Source: Hungatella hathewayi WAL-18680
GTDB taxonomy: Bacteria; Bacillota; Clostridia; Lachnospirales; Lachnospiraceae
Reading direction: 5' to 3'
Assembly: GCF_000235505.1 (NCBI RefSeq)
Contig: NZ_JH379028.1
Location: 143,358 to 207,357 of the forward strand
DNA length: 64,000 nt
Under the pieces are notes generated by a model. That model saw only the letters and a list, made by a program, of their open reading frames with translations. It was not told the origin of the DNA and searched no databases. Shown piece after piece: positions 50,301 through 59,782 of this stretch. The position numbers were made by a program, and so were the translations under genes. The stretch's first letter is position 1. Each line of letters begins with the position of its first letter.

Positions 50301-52796
50301 ATGCCTGATGAAATGACAGCCCCGCAGAAAATCCTGATTCGTGGCGCGCGGGTGCACAACCTGAAAAATATTGATGTGGATGTTCCTTTAAATAAGATTG
50401 TCGGTATCGCCGGCGTTTCCGGCTCCGGGAAGTCTTCCCTGGCGCTGGGGGTGCTGTACGCGGAAGGGTCCAGGCGGTATCTGGATGCGCTTTCCACCTA
50501 CACGAGGCGGCGGATGACCCAGGCGGCCAAGGCGCAGGTGGATGAGGTGCTGTATGTGCCTGCCTCCCTGGCGCTGCGCCAGAGACCGGGGGTTCCCGGA
50601 ATCCGGTCGACGTTTGGCACGGGGACGGAGTTTTTGAACAGTCTCCGCCTCATGTTTTCCAGACTGGCGGAGCATCGCTGCCCCAACGGGCATTATTTAA
50701 AACCCAGTCTCGCGGTTGCGGCGGGGCAGGAGTTGGTCTGTCCGGAGTGCGGCGAGCATTTTTACGCGCCTTCCGCGGAGGAGCTTGCATTTAACAGCCA
50801 GGGGGCCTGCCGCAGGTGCGGTGGCACGGGAACGGTCCGGACGGTCGATGAATCGACTCTTGTGCCGGATGAATCTCTCACCATTGATGAGGGGGCGGTA
50901 GCGCCCTGGAAAACGCTGATGTGGTCGCTGATGACCGATGTCTGCGGGGCCATGGGGGTGCGGACGAACGTGCCGTTTTGCGAGTTGACGGATTGGGAGA
51001 AGGAGATGGTGTATCACGGGCCGGCGGAAAAGAGGCACATTATCTACAAGGCGAAGACATCTAACCAGGCCGGCGAACTGGATTTTACTTATTATAATGC
51101 GGTGTATACCGTGGAAAATTCGCTTGCCAAGGTCAAAGATGAGAAGGGCATGAAGCGGGTGGAAAAGTTTCTGAAGGAGGATGTCTGTCCGGACTGTGGC
51201 GGAACACGGCTGTCGGAGACGGCGAGAATGCCGAGGATTCTCGGCATTTCCCTGGATGAGGCGTGCAGAATGACCTTGACGGAAGCGGCGGAGTGGGTGA
51301 GGAGTCTTCCCTCCCATATGCCGGAGGAGATGCGTCCCATGGCGGAGAGTATTTGTGACTCGTTTACCGGCGTCGCCAGGCGGTTGATGGATTTGGGGCT
51401 TGGCTATCTGGCACTGGACCGGGCGGCGTCCACTCTTTCCACCGGGGAGCGGCAGAGGATGCAGTTGGCCCGGGCGGTGCGCAACCGGACGACGGGGGTT
51501 TTGTATGTGCTGGACGAGCCGTCTATCGGGCTGCATCCGTCCAATATTGTGGGACTTAACGGTGTGATGCACGATTTGATTGCGGATGGAAATTCCGTTC
51601 TGCTGGTGGACCATGACACCCAGATATTGGGGGAAGCTGACTGGCTGATTGAGATGGGGCCGCAGGCGGGGGCTGACGGAGGCCGGGTCATTGCCCAAGG
51701 AACGATTGAGGAGATTGAGGCTGACGGCGCGTCGCAGATTGGAGCATTTCTGGCTGGGAGAGCGGGGACGATGTTGGAAAACCGGGTGTCCTCTGAGGAA
51801 ATGTTCTCGGAGGGGACGATTCATCTGTCCACGTCATCCATTCACACGGTGAAGCCGCTGGAGGTGGATATTCCCAAGGGGAAACTCACGGTGGTGACGG
51901 GGGTGTCCGGGTCCGGCAAGACGACCGTGATACTGGAGAGTCTGATTCCCGGGCTGGAGGCGCATATCGCGGGGAGGAAACTGCCGGAGCATGTGCTGTC
52001 TGTCCGGGCGGAAGGCATTTCCCATATCAAACTGATTGATGCGTCGCCGATTGGAATCAATGTCCGCTCCACGGTGGCGACTTATGCCAATGTGCACGAC
52101 GAGCTGCGCAAAATCTATGGGAGGACGGCGGACGCCAAACATCACGGATATAAGGCGGGAGATTTTTCCTACAATACGGGAATGCTGCGCTGTCCGGTGT
52201 GTGACGGGACGGGGACAATCAGTCTCGACGTGCAGTTCCTGCCGGATGTAGATATTCCCTGCCCGGACTGCCGTGGGTCCCGCTATGCGAAAATGGCATA
52301 CGGAATCCGGCACACAAACAAGGAGCATGTGTCCCGCTCCCTGCCGGAGCTGATGGACATGGATGTGAATCATGCGCTGGAATTCTGCAAGGATATGAAG
52401 ACGGTACAGTCGAGACTGCAGGTGCTGCAAAGTCTTGGACTGGGCTATCTGACTCTGGGAGAGGAGACGCCAAGTCTTTCCGGCGGCGAGGCCCAGCGGT
52501 TAAAGCTGGCAAGCGAGATGGGAAAAGCCCAGTCAGATTCCGTCTTTGTGTTTGACGAGCCGACCATCGGGCTCCACCCGCTGGATGTGCAGACGCTGCT
52601 CGGTGTATTCCGCACCCTTATCGCGAATGGGGCGACGGTGATTGTGATTGAGCATGATTTGGATGTCATCCGGAGCGCGGACTATTGTATCGACATGGGA
52701 CCGGGTGGCGGAAAGGACGGCGGAAGGATTGTGGCGGCGGGGACGCCGTTTGAGATTGCGGGGAATAAAGAGAGTGTGACGGGGAAGTATTTGTAA
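50301..52796 (+). CDS. Short UvrA paralog (excinuclease ABC subunit A-like)
   Basis: An 831-residue UvrA-family ATPase, about 110 residues shorter than housekeeping UvrA. Two ABC modules: GVSGSGKSSLALGVLYAEGS with LSTGERQRMQLA and LYVLDEPSIGLHPS, and VTGVSGSGKTTVILESL with LSGGEAQRLKLA and VFDEPTIGLHPL. Zinc modules CPECGEHF/CRRCGGTGT and CPDCGGTR, CPVCDGTG/CPDCRGSR are present. The length suggests a reduced UvrB-binding/insertion domain, the UvrA2 class, some of which protect against DNA-binding antibiotics. Divergent from a MATE exporter, which supports a self-defence or resistance role by inference. Confidence 0.9.
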   Translation: MPDEMTAPQKILIRGARVHNLKNIDVDVPLNKIVGIAGVSGSGKSSLALGVLYAEGSRRYLDALSTYTRRRMTQAAKAQVDEVLYVPASLALRQRPGVPGIRSTFGTGTEFLNSLRLMFSRLAEHRCPNGHYLKPSLAVAAGQELVCPECGEHFYAPSAEELAFNSQGACRRCGGTGTVRTVDESTLVPDESLTIDEGAVAPWKTLMWSLMTDVCGAMGVRTNVPFCELTDWEKEMVYHGPAEKRHIIYKAKTSNQAGELDFTYYNAVYTVENSLAKVKDEKGMKRVEKFLKEDVCPDCGGTRLSETARMPRILGISLDEACRMTLTEAAEWVRSLPSHMPEEMRPMAESICDSFTGVARRLMDLGLGYLALDRAASTLSTGERQRMQLARAVRNRTTGVLYVLDEPSIGLHPSNIVGLNGVMHDLIADGNSVLLVDHDTQILGEADWLIEMGPQAGADGGRVIAQGTIEEIEADGASQIGAFLAGRAGTMLENRVSSEEMFSEGTIHLSTSSIHTVKPLEVDIPKGKLTVVTGVSGSGKTTVILESLIPGLEAHIAGRKLPEHVLSVRAEGISHIKLIDASPIGINVRSTVATYANVHDELRKIYGRTADAKHHGYKAGDFSYNTGMLRCPVCDGTGTISLDVQFLPDVDIPCPDCRGSRYAKMAYGIRHTNKEHVSRSLPELMDMDVNHALEFCKDMKTVQSRLQVLQSLGLGYLTLGEETPSLSGGEAQRLKLASEMGKAQSDSVFVFDEPTIGLHPLDVQTLLGVFRTLIANGATVIVIEHDLDVIRSADYCIDMGPGGGKDGGRIVAAGTPFEIAGNKESVTGKYL

Positions 52797-52852
52797 GTGG
52801 GAAGTATCTGTAAGTGGAAAGTATCTGTAAGTGGATGTATCTATAAATAGAA
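52787..52852 (+). repeat. Short tandem repeat at the UvrA-like stop codon
   Basis: Four units of 16-17 bp based on GTATCTGTAAGTGGAAA run from 52787 to 52852; the first contains the last codons and stop of the gene, the last is degenerate (GTATCTATAAATAGAA). Probably slippage; each extra unit repeats an in-frame-looking stop. Confidence 0.85.
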
Positions 52853-52862
52853 GTGGCACGGC

Positions 52863-52922
52863 AAAAAACAGGCTCCTGTATCGTGACGGAAATCGTTGCG
52901 GTATAGGAGTTTTCCTGTTTTC
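52863..52922 (+). terminator. Terminator-like hairpin, related to the one at 54084
   Basis: AAAACAGG near 52865 pairs with CCTGTTTT near 52914, with inner CTCCTGTATCG/CGGTATAGGAG arms. The left arm AAAACAGGCTCCTGTA is repeated in the hairpin at 54080. Confidence 0.6.
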
Positions 52923-53000
52923 AGATGGGGAAAAATGCAGGACGTTGACTGCCCTGGATATGTCATGGATAGGGCCAGTACAAGGTATACTGATATAAAA

Positions 53001-53098
53001 TGACAAATAAAGTTGTCAAAAAGAATTGACAAGGAAAGTTGTCAGTGTTATAGTAAATATGACAAAGAAAGTTGTCAAAATGTAAAAAGAAGTTGTCA
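53001..53098 (+). promoter_or_regulatory. Promoter with repeated TTGTCA boxes before the XRE gene
   Basis: Promoter TTGACA 53026-53031, 17-bp spacer, TATAGT 53049-53054. Four GTTGTCA boxes (53012, 53038, 53071, 53092) and three TGACAA boxes in reverse (53001, 53027, 53060) flank and overlap it. Likely self-repression by the XRE protein. Confidence 0.75.
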
Positions 53099-53114
53099 TA
53101 CGGAAAGGAGAACT

Positions 53115-53327
53115 ATGCCACTAATTAACAGGTTAAAGGAACACCGGGCAAGGCTCGGCGTGAATCAGGCGGAACTTGGCAATCTGGCAGGTGTATCCAG
53201 ACAGACCATCAGTTTGATTGAGCGGGGGGATTATTCCCCATCGGTAACGCTGGCGCTTAAGCTGGCACAAATTCTATCGGTGACAGTGGAGGACATTTTT
53301 TCCTATGAAGAGGAGGAAACAAAATGA
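53115..53327 (+). CDS. XRE-family helix-turn-helix regulator
   Basis: About 70 residues: RLKEHRARLGVNQAELGNLA, GVSRQTISLIERGDYSPSVT and LALKLAQILSVTVEDIF, a single HTH_3 domain of the YgzD/compact Firmicutes type, usually paired with a membrane protein gene. ATG 53115 follows GGAAAGGAGAACT; an earlier in-frame start at 53013 would run through the promoter. Overlaps the next gene by four bases (ATGA). Likely autorepressor through the boxes upstream. Confidence 0.9.
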   Translation: MPLINRLKEHRARLGVNQAELGNLAGVSRQTISLIERGDYSPSVTLALKLAQILSVTVEDIFSYEEEETK

Positions 53328-54040
53328 AGGTGAAAAATTCATATTTAAAGTTAATGCTTTGGACCTTAGCCGGGACAGGGATTGGAGTAGTGCTTGGCAC
53401 GGGAATGATTCTGTTTGCAAGAACCGGTGGTGAATCTGCGACGGAGTTGATTTATAATGGAGCGGTGCGAGCCACGGTCTGGATTCAATTGGCTGTTTGG
53501 TTACTCACTGGGGGGAGCATCCTGTTTTTGATGAATAAAGCGAAAAAGCTGGCCCCTCTTGTGGAATCAGATGAGGAATGGGAAGCGGAGAAAAAGGCAG
53601 ACGGCGCTCAGAATATAGCTCTGACGCTCATCAGTGTCAATCTGGCGATTCAGCTTGTGGCAATTGGAATTGGTTTTGATGAAATGAATCCGTTTGCGCG
53701 CTGGACCGTGGTTCTGTTTTTAGTATCTACCATCTCCATGGCATGTTTGGAGATAGCAGTGATTAACCAGATAAAGAAGATGAACCCCATGAAACAAGGA
53801 GACCCGGGGGCGCTGTCCTTTGCAAAAGCGTGGGAAGACAGCTGTGATGAAGCCGAGCGGCTGCAGATTTACCGCTGCGGTTACAAGGCATTTCAGGTGA
53901 CGAAGTATTCGCTTCTGTTCGGGCTTGCGGCAGCGATAATCGGCAAAGTAAATATGGGGACGGACAGTATGTCCATCCTGCTGCTGGGGCTGGTTTTTCT
54001 GATTCAGAGCGTTTCCTATGGGATTTATTCTCTGAAATAG
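53324..54040 (+). CDS. DUF3169-type membrane protein
   Basis: A 238-residue protein with about six membrane helices (LMLWTLAGTGIGVVLGTGMI, VWIQLAVWLLTGGSILFLMN, ALTLISVNLAIQLVAIGIGF, TVVLFLVSTISMACLEIAVI, then two after residue 185). Cytoplasmic loop LAPLVESDEEWEAEKKADGA. DUF3169 proteins typically follow small XRE regulators in Firmicutes; function unknown. Its start overlaps the regulator stop, so both are translated together. Confidence 0.85.
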   Translation: MKVKNSYLKLMLWTLAGTGIGVVLGTGMILFARTGGESATELIYNGAVRATVWIQLAVWLLTGGSILFLMNKAKKLAPLVESDEEWEAEKKADGAQNIALTLISVNLAIQLVAIGIGFDEMNPFARWTVVLFLVSTISMACLEIAVINQIKKMNPMKQGDPGALSFAKAWEDSCDEAERLQIYRCGYKAFQVTKYSLLFGLAAAIIGKVNMGTDSMSILLLGLVFLIQSVSYGIYSLK

Positions 54041-54083
54041 GGGAATGCCAATTCAGCAATGCCCTGGCTTTGAAAAATAAAAC

Positions 54084-54126
54084 AGGCTCCTGTACCGCTG
54101 CTGGAAAAACAGCGGTACAGGAGCCT
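54084..54126 (+). terminator. Long perfect hairpin after the XRE/DUF3169 pair
   Basis: AGGCTCCTGTACCGCTG (54084-54100) pairs over 17 bp with CAGCGGTACAGGAGCCT (54110-54126), loop of nine. The T run is weak. The 160 bp that follow contain no gene I can support. Confidence 0.75.
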
Positions 54127-54290
54127 TGTGCTTAATAGGATTTGCTTTAGGGGAGGGCGGCCTCTAGGAGCAGGTAGTCGTTGACGGCGATGGAATAGGA
54201 TTTACATAATAGAAAATTCGTCATGGTGGAAATCTCGACTGAAAGATGGTATGATAGTTGTCATCGAGGGAATGAAAAGGAGGACAAGGT

Positions 54291-54773
54291 ATGCTGGGAC
54301 ATTTCGGCTTTTCCTATATGGGGGTGATATTTTTGCTTCTGCTTTTTGTTCCCAATATCATCTGGTCAAAAAATCTTCCTGATGGATATGAGAACGCGGA
54401 TGAGAACAGGATACTTTTGATGTTTGAACGGGCCGGACAGGTGTTGACGACTTGTTGTGCGCTTGTATTTTCGGATTTTAATGTCCGGGGGTGGTCAAAC
54501 TGGTCGTGGTGGCTTATCATTGCTGTATGTTCCATGATTCTCTATGAAATCTGGTGGATACGGTATTTCCGGGGACAGCGGACGATGATGGATTTTTACA
54601 GCAGCCTTCTGGGAATCCCTGTTGCGGGGGCGACATTGCCGGTTGTTGCATTTTTTATGCTGGGGATATATGGTAAGGTTATCTGGATGATAACAGCAGT
54701 GGTTTTGCTGGGAATTGGACATATTGGAATTCATTTACAGCACCGAAAAGCGCTTGTGGTAGAAGAAAATTGA
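54291..54773 (+). CDS. Membrane protein of unknown function
   Basis: A 160-residue protein with four to five hydrophobic segments (YMGVIFLLLLFVPNIIW, WWLIIAVCSMILYEIWWI, GATLPVVAFFMLGIYGKVIW, MITAVVLLGIGHIGIHL). A N-L-P-D-G-Y-E motif follows the first helix. No family recognised with confidence. ATG 54291 follows AAAAGGAGGACAAGGT. Followed 13 bases later by another small membrane protein, which may be a partner. Confidence 0.7.
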   Translation: MLGHFGFSYMGVIFLLLLFVPNIIWSKNLPDGYENADENRILLMFERAGQVLTTCCALVFSDFNVRGWSNWSWWLIIAVCSMILYEIWWIRYFRGQRTMMDFYSSLLGIPVAGATLPVVAFFMLGIYGKVIWMITAVVLLGIGHIGIHLQHRKALVVEEN

Positions 54774-54786
54774 CAGGAGGAGCGGG

Positions 54787-55047
54787 ATGGGAAGCAGGAT
54801 AAAAACTTATTTGAAGTCGGAAAAAGCGATGTCTACGATTAATTTGGTTTTCTTTTTGTCATTGCTTATCAGGAATAAGGGGATTATTTTCATCGCCTAT
54901 CTGCTGTGGATTGGGTATCTCAGCTATTGCATAAAATCCACATCGTCAAAGGTGATGAAGACGGTTTTTGGGATTCTCTGTGTGTTTGCCGGTGTGATGG
55001 TGTTGGGGAATCTTTACTTGATGTTGAAGATGTTAATAGGTGGTTAA
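54787..55047 (+). CDS. Small membrane protein
   Basis: An 86-residue protein with a basic N-terminus (MGSRIKTYLKSEKAMST) and two to three membrane helices (LVFFLSLLIRNKGIIFIAYL, VMKTVFGILCVFAGVMVLGN). No family recognised. It starts after ACAGGAGGAGCGGG and is followed by the ACT-domain gene, so these small genes may form one transcript. Confidence 0.65.
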   Translation: MGSRIKTYLKSEKAMSTINLVFFLSLLIRNKGIIFIAYLLWIGYLSYCIKSTSSKVMKTVFGILCVFAGVMVLGNLYLMLKMLIGG

Positions 55048-55062
55048 ATAGGGGGAGTATTT

Positions 55063-55431
55063 ATGTTGATAAAGAACATTGGATATGATTTTTCCGTATG
55101 TAAAGTGAGTGACTATTCACAGGTTGATTTTGACAGCGAGTTTTTCTTTATCGGAAGAACGGAGGAGGAAAAGTCGCTGGTATGTATGACAGAACACGTG
55201 CCGGATAATGTGACGGAGCGGGATGACGGCTGGAAGGCATTTCGGATTGAGGGGGTTCTGGATTTTTCGCTGATTGGGATACTTTCTAAAATATCGGCGT
55301 TGCTGGCGGAGAATGAAATTGGGATATTTGCCATTTCCACTTACAATACGGACTACATTTTGACGAAGAAGGAGAATTACGCGAAGGCGTTGGAGGTCCT
55401 GGAACATGCGGGATATGATGTGATTTCCTGA
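55063..55431 (+). CDS. ACT-domain protein
   Basis: A 122-residue protein with a CASTOR/ACT-type C-terminal half: GWKAFRIEGVLDFSLIGILS, then ALLAENEIGIFAISTYNTDY and ILTKKENYAKALEVLEHAGY. The conserved E-G-x-L-x-F and S-T-Y-x-T-D-Y stretches match a common stand-alone ACT family. Probably binds an amino acid or other small effector. Begins after GGGGGAGTATTT. Confidence 0.85.
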   Translation: MLIKNIGYDFSVCKVSDYSQVDFDSEFFFIGRTEEEKSLVCMTEHVPDNVTERDDGWKAFRIEGVLDFSLIGILSKISALLAENEIGIFAISTYNTDYILTKKENYAKALEVLEHAGYDVIS

Positions 55432-55479
55432 TCAATGTCCAGGTGGATGAGTTGGAAGTGGAAAGAGGAGAGCCACTGC

Positions 55480-55932
55480 ATGGAACAGGAGAAAAGAGTG
55501 AAAAGACAGAAAACGGAAAAGAAGGCGTGGAAGTTTCTTTCATGGGAGACCTTGGGTATCGTCATGGCGGCATGTGTGATTCAGGCTATCGTCTGGATTG
55601 GAATGCATGGAGTTCCTCTTGTGGGATTGCCGGAAAAAGAAGAGGTGAGCAGCATTACCATAACTCACAGTGACTTTGGAGAGCGGGAACTTACGGGTAC
55701 GGAGGATATCGAGCTGATGGTCAAGGCGGCAAATCTTTTGAATTATCGTGTATTTGGCGAAAAGGAAGGCAGCCCCATCATATCAGTCACTTATCATCTG
55801 AAAAATGGCCGCGATATCCGGATCGAAGCGAACCATACCACCATGTGGTGGCACGGGAAAACGCATCCAATCAAGGACCAGGACGTGTTTGTGAATGTGA
55901 TACAGGGCCTGTATTTTGAATGGAAAGAATGA
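55480..55932 (+). CDS. Hypothetical single-pass membrane protein
   Basis: About 150 residues: basic cytoplasmic N-terminus (KRVKRQKTEKKAWKF), one membrane helix (TLGIVMAACVIQAIVWIGMH) and an extracytoplasmic domain of about 95 residues (EVSSITITHSDFGERELTGT, VTYHLKNGRDIRIEANHTTM). Domain looks like small DUF5301-like proteins but I cannot confirm. ATG 55480 chosen since GAGGAG lies upstream; an in-frame ATG at 55435 abuts the previous gene. Confidence 0.65.
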   Translation: MEQEKRVKRQKTEKKAWKFLSWETLGIVMAACVIQAIVWIGMHGVPLVGLPEKEEVSSITITHSDFGERELTGTEDIELMVKAANLLNYRVFGEKEGSPIISVTYHLKNGRDIRIEANHTTMWWHGKTHPIKDQDVFVNVIQGLYFEWKE

Positions 55933-55946
55933 TGGAGAGATATGAC

Positions 55947-56405
55947 ATGAATATAGAATGTGCAGATATAAAAGAACTGGAACTGGTGACACGCATCACC
56001 CAGGAGACCATAAAAGAGATTTACCCACATTATTATCCCAAAGGCGCTGTTGAATTCTTCCTTGCCCACCACAGCCAAAGCCAGATAGAAAAGGACATCC
56101 AATCTGGCCGTGTGTTTCTGCTATATGATGACAACCACCACGCCGCAGGAACCGTGACCGTGAAGAATAATGAGATATGCCGTCTATTCGTCCTGCCGGA
56201 CTGTCAGAAAAGGGGTTTTGGGAAGAGCTTGCTGGACTTTGCGGAGAATCTTCTATCTGAGCAATTTACCACCATCACTCTGGACGCCTCCCTGCCGGCG
56301 AAAAGCATTTATCTGAACAGAGGGTACACAATAACAGAAACACATTCTATTCAAACGGAACATGGCGATTATCTTTGCTATGATGTGATGGAGAAAGAAG
56401 TATGA
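55947..56405 (+). CDS. GNAT acetyltransferase
   Basis: About 152 residues: VTRITQETIKEIYPHYYPKG, then EICRLFVLPDCQKRGFGKSL (the acetyl-CoA loop Q-K-R-G-F-G) and SLPAKSIYLNRGYTITETHS. Substrate unknown. ATG 55947 follows GGAGAGATATGAC. Its stop overlaps the start of the SIR2-TPR gene (ATGA), so the two appear translationally coupled. Confidence 0.87.
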   Translation: MNIECADIKELELVTRITQETIKEIYPHYYPKGAVEFFLAHHSQSQIEKDIQSGRVFLLYDDNHHAAGTVTVKNNEICRLFVLPDCQKRGFGKSLLDFAENLLSEQFTTITLDASLPAKSIYLNRGYTITETHSIQTEHGDYLCYDVMEKEV

Positions 56406-59400
56406 GAAAAATTGTCATTATAGCAGGAGCCGGGATTTCGATGGCGCCACCGTCGTGTCTGCCCAGCTGGTGGGAGTATAACAAAAAAATAATCGAATTG
56501 ATAAAAAAGCAGGCTCTGGGTTTGTGCCCTGATGCTGAGCATCTGCTCGCGGATATCGATATAGAAAAAGAATTACCGGTTCAATGTGTCTCAGATCTGA
56601 TTGTTCATCAGGGGGCTGGCAGCAGTTACTTCCCATTGCTTGAACTGTTGAATGCATCCCAGCCTAATGCAAATCATTTTGCTATGGCAGAGCTGGCAAG
56701 ACAAGGGCGGTTAAAAGCGATTATTACTACGAATTTCGATACACTAATTGAGACGGCGTTTCGTCAGAAAGGAATTAATCTCTAAACGATAGTTTCGGAC
56801 GAGACTTATTATGAACCTGTGAAACCACATACATGCAGATTGTATAAAATTCATGGGTCCGTTCGCGATTTTAACTCTTTGATAGATACAGTTTCTCAGA
56901 AAGCAGTAGGGCTGTCACCGGCAAAGCAGTTGGTTTTGCAGCAGATTCTATGTGACAGCGAAATTGTTTTTATGGGTTTTTCTGGGGTTGATTTTGATTT
57001 TGGAGAGAACTATATTCCAATATCGAAAGCTGTTGGGCAGGGCTCTCATGTGACATGGATTTTACGTCCGGCTTCAACTCCACATGCCATTGTTAAGTAT
57101 TTTCAGTCACAATATGGGGCTGGTTTTCAATTGGTCGAGGAGGAATTGTCTGATTATTTTAATCAACTTGGTCTTGAGTATGGTAAACTGCAGAGTCAGT
57201 GTCAAACAGCAATAAGTGATGATGGGGGAGCTGAGAAATTTGATGAAAAAATCAATCAACTGATACAATCGCCGCACATCGGTCAGCACGGTTGTGTTGG
57301 TTATTGTATTACCCTTTTATCTATGATAGGCCATAATGCGGAGGCTTCGGAATTAGCGCGGTTATATGAAAAAAAACTGGATTCGCAAAAGGTCAATATA
57401 ATGGCAGTGCCAGGAATTGTTTCACTCGCTACCCATAAATTGAAAGTGGGAAATTTGGATGAGAGTATTCGATATAATAAACTTGCAGTGAAATGCTTTC
57501 AACGTATGCATGAACTTCTCCAGTCAGCGTCATGTTCGGATGAGATGAAAAGGGTCTGTTTGGAAGAAAGGAATTCCAATCTTTCAACGGTATATATCAA
57601 TCTTGGCGTGGCTTGTTATTATCAAGATGATTTGAAAAATGCAAAAGAGTATCTCACTCAAGCCAATGAGTGGGGAGAAATTCAAAATAAGCCAGAAATA
57701 TTGGCCCTTTCGAGATTTACACTTGCACGGATTGATTATAAGCAGGATAAAGACTATGATAAATACCTGAGTGCTTTAAGCAGCTGTGCCCAGTATGTAC
57801 GTAAAGCAGGAAGATTAGAATATATTATGGATATTCTGCTGGAGAAATGCAGCACACAGTTATCGATAGGTGAATACTCTTTGGCAAAAGAATGCCTGAC
57901 AGAGGTTTCACAATATAACAAGAATATAGGAAGTCACTCAGCTGCAGAGCGCATTGAGAGGCTGGAGGCTTTATATCTTATCCGCCGTGGACAAATGCTG
58001 GATATATTTACTCAAGACCATGCTCAAGAAGAGGAAGGGATTGCCATACCGGATTTTATTTGGGATACAATGCCGGAGAGTAAGTGGCGGAGACTGGTAA
58101 TCCAGCAAGAGTTTGTGGGGAACAGGGAGTATCTGCCTGCTCTTTGGGCAGAAGGATGTAGGAACTATGCCAGTAATTCTAATTGGGCACGCCTTATGGA
58201 TATTGCCCGTTGCTGCTATGATGCGGCATGTGAGGCACACAATAGTTCTGTTCAATCGCTGGCCCTGTATTATATGGGATGTGCAGAAGTGGAGTGTGCG
58301 AATTTTCTGGAAGGTGAGAAATATTTTCAGGAAGTGAGGTCTCTTGGAAGTGAGGCATCACTGCTTTATTTCGGATGGTCCTGTATCGAACTGGCCAGAT
58401 TGTGCGTCCGCAAGGCAGAGCTGCAGGAAGCAGAGGTGAATTATACAAAGGCGAAAGAAGCGTTGATAGCCAATCAGGATATTCAACAGACAATTTATGC
58501 GCTGACGAACTATATAATGGCATTGTATCAGCATGGTTATCATAAGGAGGCCGTGCAGCATGCAAAAGAATCAATCCAAATTGTTGAAAAGTTTGGTGAT
58601 AGTAAGAATCAAGAGGAATTGTTGGGGTATCTGAAGATATTAAACGACAAGTATAATACCGATAACAGGAAGAAAGTGTCAAAATCCAGTTTGGATGGGC
58701 GTTGTTGTGGAAAAAGGTATCCGGAAGATAAGAAAGAGGAAACGGTTTCTGATATTATCAATCAACATGCCAGACAGCTTTCTGATTATATGAAAAATGA
58801 TGATTTAAAGAGTGCCGGCGAATACGTGAAAAGAGTGGAACTATTGCTGGGTGATTATGAACCATTTAACGCTGTTTATAATTTATATTTTGCTTTATTT
58901 CTTTATCACTCGGAATCTTATCATCTTGCAGAGGCTCTGGAATATGCAAAAAAGGTACAGGGGGGGATCGATTATCTGTTGGAACCAGAGAAAAAGGAAG
59001 AGGTAGGGCGTTTGACATCAGAGTATATCCAGATGTGTGAAAGAAATTTTCAGGTTGAAGAGACGCAGAATGTTGAGGAGCCATTCACAGAACTGCTTTA
59101 TGAGGCAAAAAGGTTATATGAAACAAATAAGTTCTCTGAATGTTACTCTTTGCTGGAGCAGTGTGAGAAAAAAAGTGGTTTGAGCAAATTGGAATTAGGG
59201 CAGTTGAAAGGGACATATGCACATGCACTTTATAACGAAGGACGATATCGTGAATCAATAACCTGGTACAAAATGGCAATGAAATAGTTTGATGAGTCAG
59301 AGGAGAAAGAAATCTCAAACATTTTTAATTCTACGGCATTGCAAGGTATTACAGCTGCGCTTGACCGTCTGGGGGAGGCGGAGGAGGCTATCAGGATTCT

Positions 59401-59743
59401 ACGAAATGCATTGACGTCACAAACACTGACACCTCAGGAGAGAGAGGGCTTTATGATGAGTCTGAGTAACCGGCTGATTCAACAATATCAAAATTCCATG
59501 ACAACTAATCATTCAGTGTTTCGTGAGGTACTGAAAATGACAGAAGAGTGTTTGACACTTGCGGAACATGAGTTTGAGAAAAAGGGTGCTGTGTATATGT
59601 CATTGGGGAATTTATATGTGACGGTTGAAGACTGGAAAAAGGCATTGGAATATTTTAAGCTTGCGAAAAAGCAATTTACTATTTCAAATTCCAGATATTT
59701 GGAATCTGCCGAAATGGCAATCGGAATTTATGAAAATTATTGA
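56402..59743 (+). pseudogene. SIR2-TPR protein gene interrupted by two in-frame stop codons
   Basis: One continuous frame of about 1,113 codons, broken only by TAA at 56783-56785 and TAG at 59285-59287. Part 1 (127 codons): SIR2-type NAD site VIIAGAGISMAPPSCLPSWW, then AIITTNFDTLIETAF. Part 2 continues at once with VSDETYYEPV, YKIHGSVRDF (catalytic histidine), EIVFMGFSGVDFDF and VTWILRPAS, completing the SIR2 fold, then many TPR-like helical repeats. Part 3 (59288 on) holds the last repeats (EEAIRILRNALTSQTL; VEDWKKALEYFKLAKKQF). SIR2 domains with TPR arrays act in anti-phage defence by destroying NAD. No ribosome site precedes parts 2 or 3. AT-rich relative to neighbours. Probably recently inactivated; read-through is an alternative. 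Confidence 0.8.
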
Positions 59744-59782
59744 TGAAACTGTTGTGAATAGCGCATAGAAAGGGTAGAGCTA

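Noticed and set aside
50697-51824. Long open frame on the minus strand opposite the UvrA-like gene (about 375 codons)
   Set aside because: Composition is histidine-, arginine- and proline-rich as expected for the antisense of a GC-rich gene, with no domain and no ribosome site.
52533-53006. Minus-strand frame across the UvrA-like 3' end and the gap after it
   Set aside because: Crosses a tandem repeat and terminator hairpin; no domain.
54150-54240. Minus-strand 25-codon frame reading MTNFLLCKSYSIAVNDYLLL
   Set aside because: Looks protein-like and could be the stump of a lost gene, but it is too short and has no partner to support a feature.
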